Assembly (NCBI GenBank): GCA_021464245.1
Contig: JADCRB010000016.1
Coordinates: 12,637,489 to 12,701,488 of the forward strand
From: Carallia brachiata
Lineage: Eukaryota; Streptophyta; Magnoliopsida; Malpighiales; Rhizophoraceae
DNA length: 64,000 bases
Direction: 5' to 3'
The notes under the pieces are model-generated. The model did no database searches and was not told the DNA's origin. It worked only from the letters and a program-made list of their open reading frames with translations. This document shows, in pieces, positions 44,597-57,498 of the stretch (position 1 is its first letter; each line of letters opens with the position of its first letter). The position numbers were made by a program, and so were the translations under genes.

Positions 44597-45413
44597 CATT
44601 TTATTGTTCATTTAGCTTACCATTTGGCAAGGGGGAAACATTCTTCCTTTGCTGTTGAAGAACAACATTTGTCTTTGCTAAATTTTGCGAAGAGGCAGCA
44701 AAAAAGTCATCTTGCCGAGGTAGTTGCCGCACCCCATTGGCGGATTGATTCGTAATTTGGCGTTTTTTTAAGGAAAGTCAAAAAGGTACCGCCAATTCAA
44801 ATGGCGCCGCCGGCGGACGTCATTTTGCTGGTTAAACAAAATTAATCAACGGTGTTATAAAAATAAATTCTATCAATTTCATAAATATCCCAGCCAATCA
44901 GGTAATTATTTGATGACAGCAGCACCCCGTTTGTTATGGGAATAATAATAATATACCACTTATCCTTGTGATTTAATAATTAAATATATTTAATTATAAA
45001 TTTAAATGATGTCAAACTATTTTATATTTATATAATTATAAAAATAGTTTAATAATTTAAAAATAAAATATATTTTTTTAATAATTTAGTATAGTGACCC
45101 TTCTTGATAGTACGTAATAAAAAGGTACAATAACTCTACAGGTGCCACATGCTATCCTATTGTTGGAAAAAAAAAAAAAAGAAGAAGAAGAATATTTATC
45201 AACATCAAAGACTTTCTAAAGATTTACCATATAAATATAAGCCAAACTATTCTCCCGCAGACACCCATTTGAATTAATATATTTAGTATATAGCAGTACC
45301 CTGTTCCTTTGCCTGTGTGTCTCTGCCTCCCTGTCTTTCTCTCTGTGCTCCAGGCCATCATCCTCTTTATCTTATTGTTCCATAAAGATTTTGATGATAA
45401 ATTTGCCTCCACA
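42843..45413. other. Intergenic DNA and upstream region of the kinase gene
   Basis: No gene is seen. It has an (TA)n run at about 44558-44595, several A tracts and a GC-richer patch near 44690-44830. A TATA-like agtatatag at about 45285-45293 lies 120 bp upstream of the kinase ATG and could be its core promoter. Confidence 0.45.
44558..44595. repeat. (TA)n microsatellite
   Basis: About 19 alternating AT units (tatatatatata). Confidence 0.9.
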
Positions 45414-48400
45414 ATGGACATCAGTGAGACTTTGAAGAGAATCAAATGCAGTTCAAAGCAGAGAAGCCGAAGCACGTCGAGCTCTACCAAGTCCTCTGTT
45501 ACTTGCTTCAATTGCTTCTCTTCATCATCTTCTGCTTCTTCTTCTGCAGAAATTTCCATAGCTGTTGGCTTAACAAGTACGATAGAGTTCCCAAATTACC
45601 TAAACTACTTTCCTTTTGGGCTGATACAAGCTTTTTTTCGATGTTTAAGAAAGTTTTCCAAAATGTTTTCCGGGGTTTGTTTGCTTGTTAAAGTACAACA
45701 GCATACTTAAATATAGGAAAACAGTTTTCATTTTAAGCTAAAATTGGGAGAGGGAAATAAAAGTTCTTAAGTTTTAGCCACAGGTGACTGCTCTTGTTGC
45801 CCGTGATTCAGGGAGTTAGAGAGCGTGTAATGGTGACCAAGCAAGAGTAGTTGTTCAACTATTAATTTCTCTTTGATTTTGTCAACTATCTAAAAGCCTA
45901 GTCCAATTAATCGATCACATAACATTAGTGATGAGCTATCAATTAATCAATTGTTTACTTTGTTAGTTGTGAGTTACAAATTAATTAATCAATTTTTTTT
46001 ATTAAGAGAATTATTAGGATGCGAATTATATAATATGTAACTTTTTTATTTTTATAAATTTATATTCTTTTATTATAACAGTATAACTCATAATAAAAAT
46101 TTAAATTTTTAATCATATTGAATTATAATACGACATCGTTGGTTTGTCGATGATGAATTTGGGGTGTCTCCTCCGCCTGGGGTCATCCTGTACTGTAAGA
46201 CTTAACTAGTGGGGCCCCCTTGTGTTTTATATACGTAGACATGCAATGTATTGAGCTGTACTTCAATCCCACATTGCAATAATTTAGGGCATTAAAGGCT
46301 CGCACCATAAATCCTTGTTTGACCAACTGGTTTTGGTGGCACAGGCGCACAGATTCTTCAAAATGTCAATGCCTTCACTTTTAACGAGTTGGAACTTGCC
46401 ACCAAAGCCTTCCATTCATCATACAGAATCGGCGAAGGTGGATTTGGATCCGTTTACAAGGTACTTAATTTGTCTAATTTCACTCAATTATCTATATATA
46501 TATATATATAGCATCTGGCCGTGTTTGGCTAATGATATGATATTGTTTTGCTATAAAGGGAAGACTACAAGAAGGGAAAATTGTTGCTGTCAAAGTGCTT
46601 TCAGCAGATTCAAAGCAAGGACAGAAGGATTTCATGTCCGAGATAGCATCTCTCTCAAACATTAGCCATGAAAATCTCGTTAGGCTCCACGGTGGCTGCG
46701 TCGATGGCCCTTTTAGAATCCTTGTTTACAACTACATGGAAAACGGCAATCTCGCTGAAACTCTGTTAGGTACTTCTATTAGATCTTTAATCCTCATTAT
46801 TAAGTATTAACTACATAATAAACTTATATCAACAAATAATACAATGATAGAATTTCGTGTTTGTAAGATGGTAGTAAAGGACTTCTTGATTTCAAATTGA
46901 AACCTACTATATTCTTGGTGTGTTATTGGCCTCTGTTCTTTATACAAAATAAAATAAAATAAAAAATCTTTTTTTGGTAAAAAAATAGAAAATGAGGAGT
47001 AGTACCTCACAATTTTACATCACGTAGTGGGCTGACCATGTTATTGAACCAATATAAGAGCTAAACTCCATGATACCTAATAGTAAAATATAGCATCCCC
47101 ACTTATATTTATCTCTACCAAACACTTTAATAAGGATTCCAATTCATGATATGTATGTTAGTAATAAATTCTCTAATCACTAGATAACAACAATTGATGA
47201 TAAATATCTTTTAGATGTTACAATCAATGTCCAACATATTCTATTGTAATTTTTTTTTTCTATAGAACATGCTTATCTAATCAAAGATTAATCTTCTTTA
47301 TGAAACGCTAGGTGGGAAGAAAAGAAGATCAAAATTCTGTTGGGAAACCCGAAGAGAGATATCGTTAGGAATCGCTCGGGGTCTTGCTTATATCCACGAG
47401 GAGATTAAACCGCATATCGTGCATCGGGATATAAAAGCCAGCAATATACTTTTGGATCATAATTTTATTCCCAAAATTTCAGATTTTGGTCTCTCCAAAC
47501 TATTTCCAGAAAATGTTAGTCACATCAGTACTCGGGTAGCCGGAACATTGTAAGTGGAGATTTTGCTTCCCTATTGTAGATTGTAGACATTAGTAATTGC
47601 TCCTTTTCTTTTTTTTTTTTTTTGCGAAGGGATGAATATTGCTATTGATACTGAAAAATTTTGTTATTCCTCTTAATATTTTTTCCGTCATTAATAGATG
47701 ATTTAACAGTATTGAAATGATAATTTATTAATATTTTTTATGCATATAGTTCATAATATAATAATACCCGCAAAATTTTAACATGTATATGAGCATCACA
47801 CCTAACTTAAATTTTGTTGTAGTGTTTGTTAGTTTGACTCTTGCGTAGTTGGTGGTTGTAAGAAATGATACTCAAATTGAAGTCGAAAAATATCTCAGCA
47901 AATCTTTTTTTGTCTTGTTTATTTTTCGAAGATTCATCAACAAATCTGACTTTTTTTCCCTTTTTTTTTTTCCGGTGATGAAAGAGGGTATCTTGCTCCA
48001 GAATACGCTGTGAGTGGGCACTTGACAAGGAAATCGGACGTCTACAGTTTTGGAGTGCTCCTGCTTGAAATCATCAGCGGAAGAAAAGCCGTCGATTTTG
48101 ACTTGGAGCTTGGAGAGCACTACCTTGTCGAGAAGGTAACAATAAAATTAATGCCTCAATTAATCTCTGAGGGGAAAAAATCCCGCTCGACACGTGACCT
48201 TACAGTTAATGACCCCCTGTAAATAGGACAACTACTTAATTATTAATGAACTTCGATAGATAGTTTAATATTAAATAATAATAAAATAATTAAGTAAGTT
48301 ATTTAATAACATATAATAAATTATTTATATTTTTAATTTTTTTTAATCATCTAATAATTTATATCATTTTATTACTACTTAATATTTTTAATTATAATAA

Positions 48401-49039
48401 ACTTAAAAAAGACATGCCAAATGCTCGTACTTCTAGTATAAAACTTGTTACTCTTTTTTTTAAGACTTTTTGATCCTATCTTCAAGTTGTAATGACTTTA
48501 TTTTGATTTTTTTTTACTTTTTTTAATATATAAAAAAAAAACCAAGCTGCTGATCTGAGATCACTAAAAATAGAACTTTTTTAAGTAATTAAAAATTTTT
48601 TTTTCTCTTTCTGCTACTGTTTTGGTAAAAGTAGTTGGGGGCTTCTGTTTGGTCCAGAATGCTAACATTGTCAAAAGTCATACCAATCCATTAATAATAT
48701 TGCTCCCAACTTCGAACGCAGGCTTGGGAAATGTACAAGGATAACAAGCTTCTACAGCTGGTGGATCCAATGCTAAGAGGCGATTTCTTAGAAGCAGAAG
48801 CCATTCGATACCTGAAGGTAGGCCTACTTTGTGTACAAGAGAAATGTGGGCTGAGACCAAATATGTCAATGGCCCTCAAGATGATGAGAGGCGAAATCAA
48901 TATTAACAACAAGGAAATTGCACAGCCTGGACTCATCACTGACTTTTCAGATGTGAAAATAGGCCGAAGACGCAAAGAGTCCTCACTTAGCATTACCAGC
49001 GCGCGCAGCCCAGCTACAGTTGCCCCTTTCGTCCTTTGA
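45414..49039 (+). CDS. Receptor-like cytoplasmic Ser/Thr kinase (CRPK1-like, complete)
   Basis: Six exons: 45414-45576, 46345-46460, 46559-46769, 47312-47549, 47985-48135, 48722-49039. All phases join, giving 398 residues. There is no signal peptide or membrane segment, so it is a cytoplasmic kinase related to Arabidopsis At1g16670 (cold-responsive protein kinase 1) and similar RLCKs. Residues 1 to about 55 are Ser-rich with a CFNCF pair, a plausible palmitoylation patch. Then come [13 protein letters not shown] (65-77), the glycine loop [12 protein letters not shown] (83-94), catalytic Lys105 in [12 protein letters not shown] (201-208, an RD-type kinase), DFG (221-223), the activation segment [14 protein letters not shown] (236-249) and [12 protein letters not shown]. 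The C-terminal tail is basic and Ser-rich ([15 protein letters not shown]). The exon 1 donor (acaa|gtacga) and the acceptor at 46344 were chosen because only that pair keeps phase. The exon 1 call is the least certain part. Known relatives act in stress signalling; the role here is inferred. Confidence 0.9.
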
Positions 49040-50806
49040 CCCTTTTGGTTTTTCTAGGTCATAATGTATTAAAATTTTGAGTTTAGCTACAGTGTTATAA
49101 AAAATAGATAGGAGAGGGGCATGCGTTCACGTGGAGGGTATAGGTCCCCGTGGGAGGCACGTCCTTTTCTTTTCTTTTTTCTTTTGAATTGAAAAATTTT
49201 AACATGTGCATACAGACTACTTAAATAATTATACAAGTAATTAATAACTTTGTTAATGATTATATATATATTTTTGTCATCTCTCTTACACATTTATTTT
49301 AATTATATATACATCATAAGTTTTTTTTCAAAAAAAAAAACAAAGAGATGTGAGCCATGATGTGACTCACACTGTCACGTCATCATGTCTCTCTCCCTTA
49401 TCTCTTCACCTTGTCTCTCTAACTTTTTCGTAAAATTTTTTTGTTGTACAGAAAAATTATCTCAATTCTCTTCCCCTTTTGAGACACCAAAATGCATTAC
49501 TCTTTTTGTTGTTGGTTAGGAAGCTCGACCATTGAGCTATAGAATACGCAGTGGGGAATAATCTTTCCCCATCTCATAAAATATATTAACTGATTAATAG
49601 CAACATATTCAATCTACTCAAAGTTAATCAATAACTCTTATTATATGAACTTCTTCAGAATGCTCATTTAGATGTGAGTGTCCACAAAGGGATCATAAAT
49701 TTGGCAAAAAACATTTTGATTCCTATAATACTTGTCTAAATTTGTGACTTTCAACCACGTCCAATTGGTTCACAAACTTGCCAATGTTGAATCAATTTCC
49801 TCCAATTGAAGATGACATCAGTTTCCAAGATTTCCAGATTAAAAAAAAAAATCGCTACTCGTTGTAACTAATGGTAGCGCCGAACATACCAACTAATAGG
49901 TTTTGAGTTCGAATGGTACTAAAATGTTTGGTAGGCCAGCAAAATTAAAGCTTGGTTTGGTGCTTTCTATATTGCAACTATCCAGATTAGATGCATCGAC
50001 TTAAGTGCAATGTTTATTGACAAGATTGTTGAGGCTCCATCTCCACTTTCCCATTTGTTCAACCAAAACAAAGCAATAAAGATCAAAAGAAAAGAAAAAT
50101 CTAATGTCTTAAACGAAATGTCAGTGAGGTAGCACAGAGTGACATTTCCCTTAATAGGGGAAAAATCTAATGTCTTAAACGAAATGTCATCATGATAAGA
50201 ATTATATGATTTTAGAGTAAATCGATTCCATTAGGATAAGTTGATAGATTGAATTGGACATAACTTGAGTATATGGATGACAACCATAATCGAGTACAGG
50301 GCTTCAACCTCTAAAATCAGAGTCGGAGAATTTTTTTGATTTTTAGGTTTAGTCTATTAAAAGGTCAATTAAATTATAAATTATATAAAAGTAATTATCT
50401 CAATTTTCATTAATCTTGTACTTCTTTTTTAATATTAAAACTTAAAACTTTCAAAAAAAAAAAAATTCTAACTAGTAAAGTCTCCCCCTAAACAATAGGT
50501 CAGAAAGTTTACTGGCTACATACTTCAATTAAAAGGGGAAAACCCAAACAAGAAATTGCATGCCTGCCTTAATTAATTTCCCTTTTGTTAGAAAAAGTAA
50601 AAAAACAAGAGATTGCATGGCCTGTAGTTTATGCCTTGACATGGCCTACAAATCTTTTGCTTGGATGCCTTTTTTTTTTTCGGACTCTATGCTTGGATGC
50701 CATATCCGAACATATTAGCAGCTTATAGAAGTTATACATGTTGTGTTCGAGGGAAGAATCTGAAGGATCGTTTGCTGAAGTTTAATAAAATTTCCTCTTT
50801 CTGTTC

Positions 50807-50841
<35 letters not shown>

Positions 50842-51840
50842 ATCGTTTGCTTGCGTTGCAGTCTAGAAAAGTAGAAGCATATATATATATTCCACTGCTT
50901 GTATCCTGGCGTACATATCTGCAGCCCCCATAAACTAAATCAAAACTCCCTTAATAATATCTCGAAATCTATTAAACACGCATCTTGTCGGATATTAAGA
51001 ATTCTCCTCAAGACATTTCCTTGTCTTTGACCATAATAATGCAATACACAGCTAACTCATCATTGCCTGAGGATGGTGACTTGTTTTACTATTTAGAGAA
51101 CATGATGAGGGTGTCTTTTCTCCCGTTACCCTTTTCATTGTACATCCGAGCCAGGAGTGGAGATGGACAAATGACATAAAAAAATATTATTATTAAAAAA
51201 TATATTTAACTTTATTTTAAAAAAGATACAAACATATAATATCAATTAATTTTTTTAATATTTTTTAAAGCAATCAATTAGATTTGTTAAAAAAATATTA
51301 TTTTTATTTATGTCTCTTTAATCATTATTCTTGCTCGGTCAAAACAAACAAAATATTCTTGCATGTAATTTTGTCTTTTCATTGTCATGTATATATTTTT
51401 TTATTTCACATCTCTTTCAGGAAGGATGTAATTATGTCTTCTTGTTACAATAGCCAAATTTCACTTTTTCAATCTTGCATATCTGCTAGCAAGGTTTGCA
51501 CTAATCTGCTGGATAGTGGGCCAAGCTTTGACACTGCACCTCATTAAAAGGGCAACTCTATGGAATCCGGTGAGATTATTAATTACTTATACAATTATAT
51601 AAAATTAAATATATATTTAATTCTACTGAACACTTTAGTAATTTAGCTATACAAACGAAATTATCTTACTGTTTGACCATAATAATTGGTGGTACTAGCA
51701 AATCTATTACGGCTGCATTTGTTTATAAGATTTAGCATATTATGCTTTTCTCTCCCTGGGAATTGATGAACATTTATACTTAATCTGTAATACATATGAA
51801 ATCATTTTCTAACAATAACATTAATAACTGAAGTCACATG
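49040..51840. other. Intergenic DNA, no gene seen
   Basis: AT-rich, with a (GA)n microsatellite at about 50807-50841. An approximate 35-bp repeat (aaaatctaatgtcttaaacg and following) occurs at about 50095 and 50162. No coding exon was recognised. Confidence 0.45.
50807..50841. repeat. (GA)n microsatellite
   Basis: A run of GA units interrupted once by a second G. Confidence 0.85.
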
Positions 51841-51848
51841 CTTAATTG
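51841..51848. repeat. Target-site duplication, left (cttaattg)
   Basis: Perfect 8-bp match to 52303-52310. Confidence 0.8.
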
Positions 51849-52302
51849 CATTGTTGTAAAAATCAGACCGGATTGACCGGTCGGACTGGTTGAACCAGTG
51901 ACTGGCCGAGGGTTCGGGCCAGTTTTGGCAAAATTTGAGGGATAACTCGGACAAAAAAAAATCGATCAAAACCGTTGAAAACCTGATCGGTTGGACAGGT
52001 TCACTGAAATAAAAAAATTTATAAATTATAATTTTACCACAAATATTATTTAAATTATAGTTTGATCACTAAATTTTATTAAAAAGTTCAATTTAGTCTT
52101 AAATTTGATTAAAAATTTTAATTTCATCCTTAAAATTAAAAAATTAATATTTAATTATTATATATAATTATTATATTTTAAATTACTTTTATTCATATAT
52201 ATATTTAAATACCGGTTCAAATACGGTTCGACGGTTCAACCGGTTAAATCTCGACCCACTAATATTTTCGATTCAATAACCGGTGCAGTTCTAATAATCT
52301 TA
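51849..52302. mobile_element. hAT-like non-autonomous element, copy 4
   Basis: A 454-bp element bracketed by a perfect 8-bp duplication, cttaattg. The left end is cattgttgtaaaaatcagac followed by cggattgaccggtcgg; the right end carries cggttcaaccgg and ccggtgcagttctaataatc. The inverted ends have drifted, but the internal part (about 52020-52140) matches copy 1 at 1506 in reverse orientation. No coding capacity. Confidence 0.78.
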
Positions 52303-52310
52303 CTTAATTG
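52303..52310. repeat. Target-site duplication, right (cttaattg)
   Basis: Identical to 51841-51848. Confidence 0.8.
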
Positions 52311-55300
52311 ATATCATACGTGTTGTGTAAAATTAGAAAAGACCACGAAATCCAGTTTCCGAGTTATTAATCAACAACAACGATCGATGGAATGGGTGAA
52401 GTGGAACGCAAAGGTCAAGAATTAGCTTTTGTGTAAATTATTCATATATTAGTTGTATATTAAATTTAATTATAAATTTTATAATATTTTGTAAGTATTT
52501 TTTATTTATATTGTGTAATATTATTAAAATTAATATATAAAAAAGTGATTAAAAAAAAAAACTGCACTTTTCGCTGTGTTGATAGATTTGTCCGTCAATT
52601 AAAGCCGATTGTGTGCAAGACTAAAGAGTACCAGGTACAACCTGTGCAAGATGCAACAGCGTAATACGTCTGGGAAGGTGTGGACCCCGCTGAGCCTCGG
52701 GTAAGGTACATCGTCTTCTTGTTTTTCACTGTTTTCCCCTCTGGTCAATCCAGGGAGAATGTTCTTTGAGAATTAGGGGCTGTGAGTGATAAAATTAAAA
52801 TTAATAATAAATAATAATAATAAAAAGAATGAGATATAAAAAGAAAGAAAATTTTTATTGGACATAAATTTTATAAATTCATTTGGACAAAAAAAATTTA
52901 TACTAAATACAAAATATTTTATATTATATAAAAATATTTTATACAAGATAGAGAAATTATTATTATTATTATTATCATTATTATTTCTATCAAATATATT
53001 GTATAACATATTATTTATAATAATATAATTTTTTTATATTTAATTGATTTAATGAGCATTGGGTGTCAAAGGAAATCAAAGAGCGAAAAGGAAAGGAAAG
53101 ACAAAATTGAGAGAGTGGTCTGAGTGGAGTTAATGTCTCAAAATCCCACGATTGATTTCAGGAGATCTCAATGCGGTCCCCAGTTTTGCCTGACCAAAGC
53201 GTCCTTTTGACCTACTTTGACCGTATAACAATATTCCCTTGTGGCCAATCACAGATTAAAAAAGGTAAGGGTGTGGGGTCCACTAGCAGGGCTTCTTTTG
53301 TAATGAAGATTCTTCTCTTCCCAAGCTATGGTTTTTTCTTTTTTTGCTAGTACAAAGTGTTTCCGTATGTTTTGTTTGTAAGATTACTTCTCACTCGGTG
53401 ACACTGAGATTATCATTTTAATCTAAAACAATTTGATTATGCAAGTATTCACACAAAAACTTGTCTTATTATAAATCGTCTTCCATCAAAGTCGAAACGT
53501 TTAACTATTCAAATTAATCCATTAGACTTCTTTCCAAGCTGTATAGTAGTAGGAGTAGCTATAATCATCAATCATCGTAATCCTGCAGATGCCACACACT
53601 TTTACTTTCCCCAGAATAATACACATTTATTCTCTTCCTTCTTGCTTTATTTCTTTCTTGAATCCCTGGCCAGACGTGTGTGGGTGTGGATTTCTAATTT
53701 TCCCTTTAAGAGAAAAAGAGAGAGTTGGATGGGGGAAGGTTCGTGTAGTGTGTGACCAGAATGATTACGACTATGCTTTTTTATGCAACCCCTGAAAGCA
53801 TCTAAGGATGGTTGTTTCATTATATCTGGACATCCAGGTGAACTACTCTCAGTACTCCAGACTCCACTAGCTCTATATATGCGTGCACCATGATTAAGGA
53901 CGATGATGCTTTACGAATGATGGCGAACAGAGTCTTAGGTCCCAGTCTTTTATTTGTAGGTCGACCCTAAAATTTTTATCCTTCTTCTTTTTTTTTTTTC
54001 AATATAATGGAGTGACGCTAGCAAAACTCTACATTGTACGTGATGGGTCTTAGTTGAGTAAACCCTGTCAAAACACACACAAGGTCAAGCAAAATGGTGA
54101 AAGAAAAAAGCACAGTTGCCTTTTTGTATAATTCGAAAGATAGAGGTAAACACGTAATTTGACAACATATAACATTTACAATTTATTATTTTTTATTTTT
54201 CTAAATTAAATCATTTGAACTCATATCACTTTAATCTTATTTTGATTTCACATAATCTACCAACCAAATATTTCCCTATAGAGAGTTATATTGAATGTTG
54301 GACGTTAGCATTCAAAAACTTAAGTCAGTCGTCAATGAATTAAAGTACGTGGGATGAGAAAGTAACAAAGGGAGAGGAACGACTAGGGTATTTATCGGAA
54401 TAGAAAAGCTTCAGCTATGGATTTCAAATGAAAGATGATGAAATAAAACTCATATGTCATTGTGATGTGATTTCAACAACGTTTGTGGTACTGAGATATG
54501 TTAGATGCTTTAGTGTTAATGAGATGTTTGCGTATCATCTTTCCCTGTGTTTATGTGGCTAGGCCCAGATTCTTAACTTTATTATATATTTTTTTTAATT
54601 GAAAAAAATTTACCGTGAGTATATCGGTCATCTGATTTACAAGTCGAAATCAAAGTAACTCTCATTTATATATCTCATTCAATTCAACTCTCATTCAATT
54701 CAACCCACAAGAAGGGATCTTCCATCCTTACACTATGAGACCCGAACGAGACACCCCAAGTTGACCACAACAATTACTAAGTCTGAAATTGATGACGCGT
54801 AGTCAATGATTAAATCGAACAAATTCAAATGTCAAACCTCTAACTACTATCATTAGAACTCAAACCCGAATCGTTAATAAGAAAGAACTGAGTGGTTTTA
54901 TTATTTGATTTTTGAAGTTCGTTACAAATATGCTGAGAAATTAATACGATTTGAACATGACTCACTTTATTTAATTATAATTATTGATTGTTATGTATAA
55001 AAAATTATGATAACTATGACTGACAATTATAATTTGTATCTCTATAATGTTTTTGCTTAGTTTTTTTCACATCGCTTGGCAAAAAGCATTTGCTAAATGA
55101 TGAGATAAAGAAGAAAAAGGCTTGGATTGGGTGCCCCTTTTTTTAGCCCCATTTTTTTTGCTCAAAAGTAATAATTCTATAATTTTTAGTAATCATACAC
55201 ATATTTTAAATAATAAAAAATAAAAAAATAAATTTTATTATTTAAAATTGATAACTTATTACAATCAAAATAGGTATAAAAATAATTGGGTAACTAATCT

Positions 55301-56734
55301 TTTCCTAAAGAAAAGAAAACATAAATAAACTCCTTTTTCTATTACACTTCCACTTGTGTTCAATTATTAATTAATATTTGTCCTTTAAATATAAAAGCAA
55401 GGACCAAATACAGAAGTGGGGTTTTGTCTTCACCCCATACCCTCATGCTTCTGGACCGAAGCTGGGCCGACTGCACCAGTCTTCTTTCATATCTAAATCA
55501 TTGTCAAAACTGGTTGAAACAACTTCTCAAATGTTAACCCATTTGCACTTCCAGAGAACAAAAATGGAAACACTTGTTAGCTTTCATCTTCAATTGACCC
55601 ACTGCATTTGATGATTGGAACTAATTAATAAAGGGCTTGTAGCTCTTACAATAGTCAACACACTTTACATTATTGATCTATGTCAATGGCCCGAAGCAAA
55701 GGATTTCTTTCAACCCACTAAGGGGGGAATTACAATGCAAAGCATTTTTACTAACATCTCTGCGAGTTTTCTCCCTTCTTGACAAAATTAACTGTTTTAA
55801 ACAACGCTAAACACAATGGCTTGGGAATGATTAATTGCCTTCCATGACAGCATCATATAATTGTAACAAGGAGATCAAAAGGAGAAAGATATGCATAACA
55901 TTGAAGAGCTCAACCTTAAGCAAACTCAAATTTAACACTCCATAAATTTTTTTTCACATAAAGTTTAATCATTAATATAGACTGTCATAAAATAATTATA
56001 TGATTTTAATTTAACATTAGACTGGCACAAACCATCTTGATTATGATCCGGACGAGACAGGAGACTTTGTTTCTCATGATCTAAAGCTGGTGTGGATTTG
56101 TGAGTTTGGGTTGTCGCGCTATGGAGAGTCTAGAGCACTTCCTTTCTTCCCTGGTTTTCCGGGAAGGGCTCTTAGCTAGACACAGATGCCATGACCAAGA
56201 GTCATATGAACTGTCCATGTAATAAGAATATGTATGTTACAAGATGGCTGGATGGGCAAAATATGTAACTTTTATATTTTCAGATTCGATTCCAAAGTAA
56301 TTGCTCTGGAATTTAGCTTTCGCTAAAGAAAGTCATGTATGCATAGGCGGCAAAAAAGACCGCTTTTTTTTTTTAATTCTGCTGACTGAAACTCAAATTC
56401 GAGATTTTTACTCCGAAAACAATTCTAAAAAAACAAAAAAGAAAAAGAGAGACCCTGCAACAGCAATTAGTTGTGGAGATTGTTTACAAGAGCACTATAT
56501 ATTATATTCTCTGCAAAAGGTTGAAGATAAGCATCACATATAGCGAAAGCCCTAAAACCCATAAAAGTGATATTCCAAAGCAAGAAGAGAAAAGTACCTT
56601 GTATGTAGTTGAGACTTGAGAACCCAGGACGGGAGAACCTGAATCTTTTCAAATTACAATCCTGCCCTTGTGTACTTTGGACTTCAAAAGAAAAACAAGT
56701 TTTAAAAAAAAAAATCTGCAAATTAAGAAACCAT
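52311..56734. other. Intergenic DNA, no gene seen
   Basis: AT-rich with trinucleotide AAT/ATT runs (52800-52990) and no frame with a recognised domain. The part nearest 56700 is probably the 3' part of the leftward MIR160 primary transcript. Confidence 0.45.
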
Positions 56735-56751
56735 GGCAAGTACACATGGAA

Positions 56752-56772
56752 TATGCTTGGCTCCTCATACGC
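56752..56772 (-). ncRNA. miR160* (3p strand)
   Basis: The 21-nt passenger strand, beginning gcgtatgagg; base-pairs with miR160 in the hairpin. Confidence 0.9.
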
Positions 56773-56812
56773 CATCCACGGAGGCCATCGATGTTCCGGT
56801 AGGCTCTGCAAA

Positions 56813-56833
56813 TGGCATACAGGGAGCCAGGCA
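56813..56833 (-). ncRNA. miR160: mature miR160 (5p strand)
   Basis: The 21-nt guide strand, beginning tgcctggctc; exact match to the conserved plant sequence. Confidence 0.97.
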
Positions 56834-57440
56834 CATACGATATATGTATGCATGATGCTTCATCTGGGCATGCATATCATCATGCGCTAATGCAACTTCT
56901 AGATGTGTATATTCGTCTATTTATGGACTAATATAGCCCATAATTGTGCTTGATGCATCATGTAAGGAATGAGTGTACTGATTAAATTTACATATGCAAG
57001 CCTGCATGCCATTCATGTAATGACTCTCTATCATAGACTATCATCCCCATGATCATAATCATAGCTGAGGAAGTTGCAATTAGTCTGTGTTTCTAGAGCA
57101 AACTTATTAAGAAACACTAAAATTGGAGTAGAGCCACAGAGGAAGGAAAAGAGAGACATGTGGATTATTGCAGGAAAGGTAGAAAGGAGAGAAATTGGTG
57201 TTGTGTTCATGGAGAAGAAGAGGGAGATCTATGGCAAAAAGAAACCGAGTCATAATCAAATGGGGGGTTGGGGATCTCAAAGCCCCACGTAATCCTTTTG
57301 AATTGGGCATAAAACAAGCAAACCGGTGGCTAAACATGGGGAGGTTTGGCTAACTACTTTGTGGGGTTGGGTTTAGTTCTTTCAGAAGGGAAAAGAAGCA
57401 AAAGATGTGGGGTACTTATGGTTGCACCCCAAGCTTGCAA

Positions 57441-57450
57441 CTAAATATAG
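57441..57450 (-). promoter_or_regulatory. Possible TATA box of MIR160
   Basis: The minus strand reads ctatatttag here, about 600 bp upstream of the hairpin, with a CT-rich (GA on plus) tract just upstream (57463-57498). This is a plausible core promoter for the primary transcript. Nothing else confirms it. Confidence 0.35.
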
Positions 57451-57457
57451 ACACTCC

Positions 57458-57462
<5 letters not shown>

Positions 57463-57498
<36 letters not shown>
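57463..57498. repeat. (GA)n microsatellite
   Basis: About 17 GA units with one C interruption, upstream of MIR160. Confidence 0.88.

Larger units (their letters stand above)
56740..56848 (-). ncRNA. MIR160: MIR160 precursor hairpin
   Basis: On the minus strand the 5' arm holds tgcctggctccctgtatgcc followed by a (56833 down to 56813), identical to the conserved plant miR160. The 3' arm holds gcgtatgaggagccaagcat followed by a (56772 down to 56752), a typical miR160*. The two arms pair with the usual 2-nt 3' overhangs, the loop between them is 40 nt, and the stem extends outward (aatatcg/cgtatg side). miR160 directs cleavage of ARF10, ARF16 and ARF17 mRNAs, controlling auxin responses in root cap, leaf, flower and seed development. 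The arm order (miRNA on the 5' arm) matches known MIR160 genes and fixes the strand as minus. Confidence 0.96.

Noticed and set aside
48691..48993. Minus-strand 100-codon frame over the last kinase exon
   Set aside because: Shadow of the plus-strand kinase exon, which has conserved motifs and correct phase.
56467..56853. 128-codon minus-strand frame overlapping MIR160
   Set aside because: The frame runs through the miRNA hairpin; its translation shows no protein motif and the RNA function explains the conservation.
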